9,371 nucleotides of DNA from positions 1 through 9,371 of the forward strand of contig DATHNF010000017.1 in assembly GCA_035486285.1 (NCBI GenBank). The letters are read 5' to 3'. Made by a program: the position numbers and the translations under genes. Numbering within the stretch: the stretch's first letter is position 1; every line of letters starts with the position of its first letter. Of the stretch, positions 6,173 through 9,371 are shown in pieces. This DNA is from DATHNF01 sp035486285 (GTDB taxonomy: Bacteria > Patescibacteriota > Saccharimonadia > Saccharimonadales > UBA4665). Under the pieces are notes generated by a model, which worked only from the letters and a program-made list of their open reading frames with translations, did no database searches and was not told where the DNA came from.

Positions 6173-6765
6173 CTTGATCCGCCGTTCCTACTCACAAGCA
6201 TGCCCCATAATTCGTGCTCCTCATCAATGATGGCCGGGATTTCCATGCTCACTAGGCTGCGGACTGGCCTGCCAACAGGTTTTCTCTCGCTTGGTACGCT
6301 CCGGTCAAAGATACCTATGACAGCCACGATCTTGGGAGCCAGGCCGGGGATACGGAGTACCCGCTGCGTGGTGGAACGGCGGTTGAGCACGTCTTCAATA
6401 AGCACACCGCAGCTTAGTTCTTCGGCTACCTCTTGGTCAAGCGGAGTAGCGTAGCCTACTGTTTTGGAGCTTTCGTCCTTTTTTAGAAATGGATTATAGA
6501 CGAAGCCGCTGTAGTGAACAGCGACTGCCTGCGCTAAGCCTATCGCTCCATTGGGCACGCCAATGACAAACTCTGGCTCAAACATTTCAGCCAGCCCGCA
6601 AAGGCGGCTGACGACTTCGTCGTGAAGTTCGGCGTGTTGTTCCTGATTAAGATTTTCATAATCAAGGTTTAGTTTGTTATTTGCTGGTTGGTTGTCAGTA
6701 AACTGACCGTTATACGGACCAAAGCCAATCTCCAGCAACTGGCCGCGTAATTCTTGCCGGTTCAT
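6169..6765 (-). CDS. Phosphoribosyltransferase-fold protein, orotate PRTase-like, with atypical PRPP loop
   Basis: A 198-residue protein with type I PRTase layout: FVIGVPNGAIGLAQAVA (66-82) as the first phosphate-binding strand and loop, then LKKDESSKTVGYATPL (94-109), which resembles the Lys-containing flexible loop of orotate PRTases. The PRPP motif region GVLIEDVLNRRSTTQ follows at 120-134. The acidic pair E124-D125 that binds ribose hydroxyls is kept. The following loop, normally like T-T-G-x-S/T, reads L-N-R-R-S-T-T, so the Gly is lost and two Arg are inserted. After it, IVAVIGIFDRS matches the late strand of PyrE-like proteins. It may be a divergent transferase for another base or a non-catalytic PRPP-binding protein; I would not call it pyrE. 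Its ATG overlaps the folD stop by 4 bp (ATGA), so translation is coupled. Its own stop overlaps the convergent murL stop. Confidence 0.75.
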   Translation of the reverse strand: MNRQELRGQLLEIGFGPYNGQFTDNQPANNKLNLDYENLNQEQHAELHDEVVSRLCGLAEMFEPEFVIGVPNGAIGLAQAVAVHYSGFVYNPFLKKDESSKTVGYATPLDQEVAEELSCGVLIEDVLNRRSTTQRVLRIPGLAPKIVAVIGIFDRSVPSERKPVGRPVRSLVSMEIPAIIDEEHELWGMLVSRNGGSS

Positions 6766-7571
6766 TCTTCAGCCTCCCGCTGAGCGGCACGGATAACGTT
6801 CTCGAAGAGGGCACAGACAGTCAGCGGACCAACCCCCCCCTTAACCGGTGTAATGGTCAGATCATCACGGTTGTATACCTCTGGCGCCACATCACCAACT
6901 GTCTTGCCGTCTTCACTGGCCACCCCAGCATCAACAACAACAGCACCTTGTTTGATCATATTCGGATAGAGAATGGCCGGACTGCCGGTAGCCGTGATAA
7001 TTACGTCCGCCTCCAGGGCTTCTCGCTTCAAGTCAGTCGTTTTACGGTCGGCAACATGGACATCAATGTCAGAGGTTTGCAATATTCTTTCTAGCGGTGC
7101 GCCTACCAGCTTACCGCGACCAACCAGTAGCACCCGCTTGCCAGCTAGGTCAACATTATAGCCAGAAAGCAGCCAAAGTATTGCCATTGGTGTCGCCGGA
7201 TCAAACTTGGCTTGGCCGCCCAGCGCGTCGACATCTTTTTCGGGAGCTACCAGGTTAACAAGTTCGTCAGTCTGCGCAGGATTTTCGAGCGGTAATTGAA
7301 TGATAATACCTTGGGTCTTTTCATCAACATTTAACTTGCTAAGTAATGACGCTACCTCTGTTTGTTTGACCCGATGGACTTCAACGTCTATTAAAATGTC
7401 AGCCCCGTATTGGCGCTTCAATCGGATGTACGTATCAATAACTGGATTATCCACTGTAACAATAATCGCCAACTTCGGCAGTATGCCATGGGCTTGACGA
7501 AGCGCACGCACTTGATGGACTTGGCGCTGCTTAATATAGCCAGCCAAATCGGAGCCATTGAGCAATTTCAT
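6762..7571 (-). CDS. folD: Bifunctional methylenetetrahydrofolate dehydrogenase/cyclohydrolase
   Basis: A 269-residue cytoplasmic enzyme, slightly shorter than the usual 280 or so. FolD interconverts methylene-, methenyl- and formyl-THF using NAD(P). The catalytic Y48 and K52 lie in TYIRLKRQYG. Then come GIIIQLPLE (88-96) with the conserved Gln, PEKDVDALG (110-118), the nucleotide-binding VLLVGRGKLVGAPL, and PVKGGVGPLTVCALFEN, the family's C-terminal signature (normally PVPGGVGPMT; the second Pro is Lys here). The start is ATG 7571. A GTG at 7589 is in frame but lies at the promoter's extended -10. There is no Shine-Dalgarno before the ATG, and the -10 placement predicts a leader of nearly zero length. 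The stop overlaps the start of the PRTase-like gene. The pair may tie one-carbon units to nucleotide metabolism, but that is inference. Confidence 0.93.
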   Translation of the reverse strand: MKLLNGSDLAGYIKQRQVHQVRALRQAHGILPKLAIIVTVDNPVIDTYIRLKRQYGADILIDVEVHRVKQTEVASLLSKLNVDEKTQGIIIQLPLENPAQTDELVNLVAPEKDVDALGGQAKFDPATPMAILWLLSGYNVDLAGKRVLLVGRGKLVGAPLERILQTSDIDVHVADRKTTDLKREALEADVIITATGSPAILYPNMIKQGAVVVDAGVASEDGKTVGDVAPEVYNRDDLTITPVKGGVGPLTVCALFENVIRAAQREAEE

Positions 7572-7579
7572 GTCTGTAA

Positions 7580-7588
7580 ATTGTAACA
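7580..7588 (-). promoter_or_regulatory. Extended -10 promoter of folD (near-leaderless)
   Basis: On the minus strand, TGT followed by TACAAT (hexamer at 7585-7580) forms an extended -10 element. No convincing -35 is seen, as is normal for extended -10 promoters. Eight bases separate the hexamer from the folD ATG at 7571, so transcription should begin within about 2 nt of the start codon. Confidence 0.5.
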
Positions 7589-7602
7589 CTACGGCTTACG
7601 GT

Positions 7603-7631
7603 TTGCATTATGGGATGCTAGCGGCTAAGAT
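7603..7631 (+). promoter_or_regulatory. Promoter of the DUF4234 gene pair
   Basis: TTGCAT (7603-7608) and TAAGAT (7626-7631) are spaced by 17 nt. The -35 hexamer is the same as at 1708-1713. The leader would be about 29 nt and carries AAGGAG at 7657-7662, 4 nt before the ATG at 7667, the clearest Shine-Dalgarno in the window. The promoter is back to back with that of folD. Confidence 0.5.
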
Positions 7632-7666
7632 TAAGCGTATGCGTTATAAAAATTACAAGGAGCACT

Positions 7667-8182
7667 ATGAAACACCGTAATCCAGCGGCTGTCTTTTTCC
7701 TGCCAATTATTACTTTGGGCATTTACAGTATTGTGTGGCATGTCAAAACCAAAAATGAGATGAACAAGCTGGGGGCTAATATCCCCACTGCCTGGCTGCT
7801 AATCGTGCCTATAGTCAACTGGTATTGGCTTTGGAAGTACAGCGAAGGCGTCGAGAAAGTTACCGGCGGACAGATGTCTGGCGTACTAGCTTTTGTTTTG
7901 CTGTTCCTACTCGGCTTCGTCGGCATGACCATTCTACAAACTGAGTTCAATAAGGTGGGCGACACCCCCCTGCCGCAAGCCGCTGGCGGCCAACCAGTTG
8001 CCGCTTACCCCGCTGGTCAGCCGCAACCCGACAATAGCTTCGGCGGCCCAGCCGTTACTCCCTCCAACCCAGTTTCACCCAATCCTAGCTTCCCTGCTCC
8101 GACGCCACAACAGCCAACCCAATTCGCACCACCGACAGACCCAACCGGTTCTCAGCAGCCACAACCACCGCAACTTAGCTAA
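7667..8182 (+). CDS. DUF4234-like membrane protein with Pro/Gln-rich tail
   Basis: A 171-residue protein. The N-terminal 95 residues resemble DUF4234: a hydrophobic LPIITLGIYSIVWHVKTKNEMNKLG (about 12-36), then a Trp-rich hairpin TAWLLIVPIVNWYWLWKYSEGVEKVTG (41-67), then a third membrane segment at 71-90 ending in a short amphipathic stretch (TILQTEFNKVG). From about residue 100 to the end the protein is low-complexity, dominated by Pro, Gln, Ala, Ser and Thr, with no predicted structure. Function is unknown; the domain is common as small integral membrane proteins in bacteria. A strong Shine-Dalgarno (AAGGAG) fixes the start. It is followed 9 nt later by a divergent paralogue. The disordered tail is a likely interaction or surface-spacer segment, but its side of the membrane cannot be told from sequence alone. 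Confidence 0.8.
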   Translation: MKHRNPAAVFFLPIITLGIYSIVWHVKTKNEMNKLGANIPTAWLLIVPIVNWYWLWKYSEGVEKVTGGQMSGVLAFVLLFLLGFVGMTILQTEFNKVGDTPLPQAAGGQPVAAYPAGQPQPDNSFGGPAVTPSNPVSPNPSFPAPTPQQPTQFAPPTDPTGSQQPQPPQLS

Positions 8183-8191
8183 AAGCTTGTC

Positions 8192-8668
8192 ATGGCACCG
8201 GCTCCGAGCACTCGAAAAATCTACCTATACCACTACCTAACGCTCGGTCTCTACTTCTTCTACTGGTGCGCACACAGCCGGACCGACATCAATCGTTCAG
8301 CCAACCAGAAACTGATACCAACTACTTGGCTGCTGGCTCTACCGGGTAGTAATTACTGGTGGATGTGGCAGTACGCGCAAGCCTTACAACACGTATCGTA
8401 CCGACGGCTCAAGACGGCCGACACTTTCCTCATCTACCTGATCGCTTCCCACGCCTGGCTATTACTGACGTTTGGCTTTCAGCCGAGCTTCAGTTGGGGC
8501 AACCACACCGGCAATTTCAGCCATCTTGTCATTGTCTTGTTGATCGTCTACGCCTTGATATGCTTTTTGCTGGAAATTACTGGCGCTGCTTTCTTCTGCG
8601 CTACTATGCAGCATAAGATAAATGCCTTACGCCCGGCTTCGCATCCGGTCACTAACCCTGTGGGTTAA
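8192..8668 (+). CDS. Second DUF4234-like membrane protein (divergent paralogue)
   Basis: A 158-residue protein with the same plan as its upstream neighbour: YHYLTLGLYFFYWCAHSRTDINR (about 13-35) aligns with the first DUF4234 segment, and TTWLLALPGSNYWWMWQYAQALQHVS (44-69) with the Trp-rich hairpin. Further hydrophobic segments lie at about 78-97 and 111-135. A closing ATMQHKINAL matches the neighbour's TILQTEFNKVG in place. A loop rich in Ser, Gly, Asn and His (99-111) is inserted between the last two segments, and the Pro/Gln-rich tail is absent. It starts 9 nt after the upstream stop and has no Shine-Dalgarno of its own, so it probably depends on read-through ribosomes from the first gene. 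Function is unknown. The pair may form a hetero-oligomer, which is inference. Confidence 0.72.
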   Translation: MAPAPSTRKIYLYHYLTLGLYFFYWCAHSRTDINRSANQKLIPTTWLLALPGSNYWWMWQYAQALQHVSYRRLKTADTFLIYLIASHAWLLLTFGFQPSFSWGNHTGNFSHLVIVLLIVYALICFLLEITGAAFFCATMQHKINALRPASHPVTNPVG

Positions 8669-8728
8669 ACTTGCCAAAACAGAGGTAATTTGCTAAAGTT
8701 CTGTGAGTTGAATTGTGTAGTTCCTAAT

Positions 8729-8755
8729 GAAGTTTCACTAATGACACTTCGCTTG
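8729..8755 (+). repeat. Hairpin-forming direct repeat, copy 1
   Basis: Begins GAAGTTTCAC and ends ACTTCGCTTG. Within it GAAGTTTC can pair with GACACTTC (7 of 8 positions) around a 6-nt loop. The second copy is 82 nt downstream, and weak similarity continues past the repeat (both have ACAAAAnAT about 6 nt after it). Confidence 0.6.
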
Positions 8756-8810
8756 CGGCTACAAAACATTCCACTGGGACTTTCGTACAGTTAACATTGT
8801 TGGTTTCAAG

Positions 8811-8838
8811 GAAGTTTCACTGTCCGACGCTTCGCTTG
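8811..8838 (+). repeat. Hairpin-forming direct repeat, copy 2
   Basis: Begins with the same GAAGTTTCAC and ends GCTTCGCTTG, with a variable centre one base longer than in copy 1. The inner stem is kept: where copy 1 has a T:A pair, this copy has T:G, so pairing survives the change. It lies just upstream of the tRNA-abutting hairpin. Confidence 0.6.
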
Positions 8839-8844
8839 TCCCAA

Positions 8845-8869
8845 CAAAATATGCTACCAGCATATTTTG
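8845..8869 (+). terminator. Strong hairpin abutting the tRNA gene; possible terminator of the DUF4234 operon
   Basis: A perfect 11-bp inverted repeat (arm CAAAATATGCT) around a 3-nt loop. Its outer pairs are A/T-rich and it has no separate T-tract, so it resembles a compact bidirectional terminator only loosely. Its last base is the first base of the mature tRNA. It could instead affect tRNA precursor folding. Confidence 0.4.
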
Positions 8870-8945
8870 GGCCAGTAGCTCAGCTGGTTAGAGCACCTGC
8901 CTCTTAAGCAGGGTGTCGAGGGTTCGAGTCCCTCCTGGCCCTCCA
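8869..8945 (+). tRNA. tRNA-Lys (anticodon CUU), CCA encoded
   Basis: A full cloverleaf can be drawn. The acceptor stem GGGCCAG/CTGGCCC has 7 Watson-Crick pairs, the D stem is GCTC/GAGC, and the anticodon stem is CCTGC/GCAGG with loop CTCTTAA (anticodon CTT at 8903-8905, reading AAG). The variable region is GTGTC, and the T arm GAGGG/CCCTC carries the loop TTCGAGT. The CCA end is in the DNA (8943-8945). The discriminator base before it is T (8942), which is unusual for tRNA-Lys, where A or G is expected. Confidence 0.95.
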
Positions 8946-8961
8946 AGATCACAAGCACAGT

Positions 8962-8988
8962 AAGGTTAATTTTTAAAAATTATACCTT
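8962..8988. terminator. Bidirectional AT-rich hairpin between tRNA-Lys and the convergent gene
   Basis: Arms AAGGT/ACCTT continue into TAATTTTT/AAAAATTA, with a single unpaired T on one side and almost no loop at the centre. Read on either strand it is a stem with A and T runs, fitting a shared terminator for the tRNA (plus) and the convergent minus-strand gene, whose TAA stop (8980-8982) lies inside it. Confidence 0.5.
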
Positions 8989-9371
8989 GGCAGGGTGGCA
9001 GCTTACTAACACTTCTCCATCAGGAGTCGGATTTACATCGAGTCGATAAAACTTTGAACCTTCGCCAAATCCGAAAAGCTCTTGCGGGCCTTTTTTCAAC
9101 GGTGCTGCTTGGCCGATATGGGCAATCACTCCAGACTGGTGTTCAAAAAATATAAAACTAAATGATGCCTGGCCTGAACTTTCGGTTAGCAGAATACGAC
9201 CGCATGATCAGGATCCGTATCGCCCATTGTAGCCAACAAACTACCGCTGAGACCTTTATTGTAGACTACACCTAAGTCTTCTGGGTAAGGAGAACCTGGG
9301 CGTAAGGTAAAGGTCTCGTTCTTGTTAGTAGGGCCGACTTTGATAAGGCGAGGGCTCCTGATACTGTCGCC
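8980..9371 (-). pseudogene. Unrecognised gene, 3' part, with an apparent frameshift (truncated by window edge)
   Basis: On the minus strand two overlapping frames give one continuous-looking protein. Entering from the right edge, one frame reads ...RLIKVGPTNKNETFTLRPG, then PYPEDLGVVYNKGLSGSLLA, then TMGDTDPDHA, and stops at TAA 9188-9186. The next frame, open after a TGA at 9210-9208, continues RILLTESSGQASFSFIFFEH, then QSGVIAHIGQAAPLKKGPQE, and ends VLVSCHPAKV at TAA 8982-8980. The switch must lie between 9186 and 9210 and is mended by one extra base. No slippery heptamer is seen, so a real single-base deletion (pseudogene) or a sequencing/assembly error is more likely than programmed shifting. 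The protein is rich in strand-forming residues; I recognise no family. The 5' end lies beyond the window. Confidence 0.6.

Noticed and set aside
6169..6765. Naming the PRTase-like gene pyrE
   Set aside because: The PRPP loop is not canonical and no other pyrimidine-synthesis gene is nearby, so the specific enzyme cannot be claimed.
8869..8945. The tRNA-Lys as an attachment site of an integrated element
   Set aside because: No second copy of the tRNA 3' end, no integrase and no phage-like genes are present within the window.
9186..9210. Programmed -1 ribosomal frameshifting in the right-edge gene
   Set aside because: No X-XXY-YYZ heptamer or downstream stem is visible between the two stops, so an indel is the simpler account.
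1..9371. CRISPR array, insertion sequence or toxin-antitoxin pair
   Set aside because: No regularly spaced repeats, transposase, terminal inverted repeats or small paired toxin-like ORFs with supporting motifs were seen.

Overview
The window looks like a chromosomal segment of a host-dependent, small-genome bacterium of the Patescibacteria/CPR type, most likely Candidatus Saccharibacteria (TM7). This is inferred from gene content and style, not from a marker gene. The pointers are a 7TM-type histidine kinase, stand-alone CheY-like receivers, small DUF4234 membrane proteins, a lone SpeD-type pyruvoyl decarboxylase, short mostly hypothetical genes, 4-bp gene overlaps and apparently leaderless starts. 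TGA is used as a normal stop, which argues against the recoded Gracilibacteria/Absconditabacteria.

Layout. (1) Positions 1-1175, minus strand: a GNAT-like protein followed after 34 nt by the N-terminus of a 7TM sensor histidine kinase that runs off the left edge. (2) 1246-1626, plus: SpeD-type pyruvoyl-dependent decarboxylase, divergent from the GNAT gene, with a good promoter. (3) 1743-2420, plus: an unrecognised multi-pass membrane protein with a strong promoter placed so that the mRNA should begin at its ATG. (4) 2681-3474, plus: two tandem single-domain response regulators that share an identical 53-bp tract. (5) 3576-6172, plus: a MurD-family ligase overlapping by 4 bp with a MurL-type glutamate epimerase. 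This is the main discovery of the window. (6) 7571-6169, minus: folD overlapping by 4 bp with a phosphoribosyltransferase-fold gene, whose stop in turn overlaps the murL stop. (7) 7667-8668, plus: two DUF4234-like membrane proteins, the first with a Pro/Gln-rich tail. (8) 8669-8868: a gene-free stretch with two copies of a hairpin-forming direct repeat and a strong hairpin that abuts a tRNA-Lys(CUU) at 8869-8945. (9) 8980-9371, minus: the 3' part of an unrecognised gene with an apparent frameshift, separated from the tRNA by an AT-rich bidirectional hairpin.

How they fit together. Bacteria normally make D-Glu with a racemase (MurI or a transaminase) and MurD adds it to UDP-MurNAc-L-Ala. In the alternative route described in Xanthomonas, MurD2 adds L-Glu and MurL then epimerises the terminal residue at the expense of ATP. 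The coupled MurD-family/MurL pair here, with a MurD lacking the usual Lys and Thr of the NDSKATN motif, is best read as that route in a reduced-genome bacterium. The 7TM kinase and two receivers may belong to one signalling system. FolD plus the PRTase-like protein suggest a small C1/nucleotide module. SpeD without a spermidine synthase nearby leaves its true substrate open.
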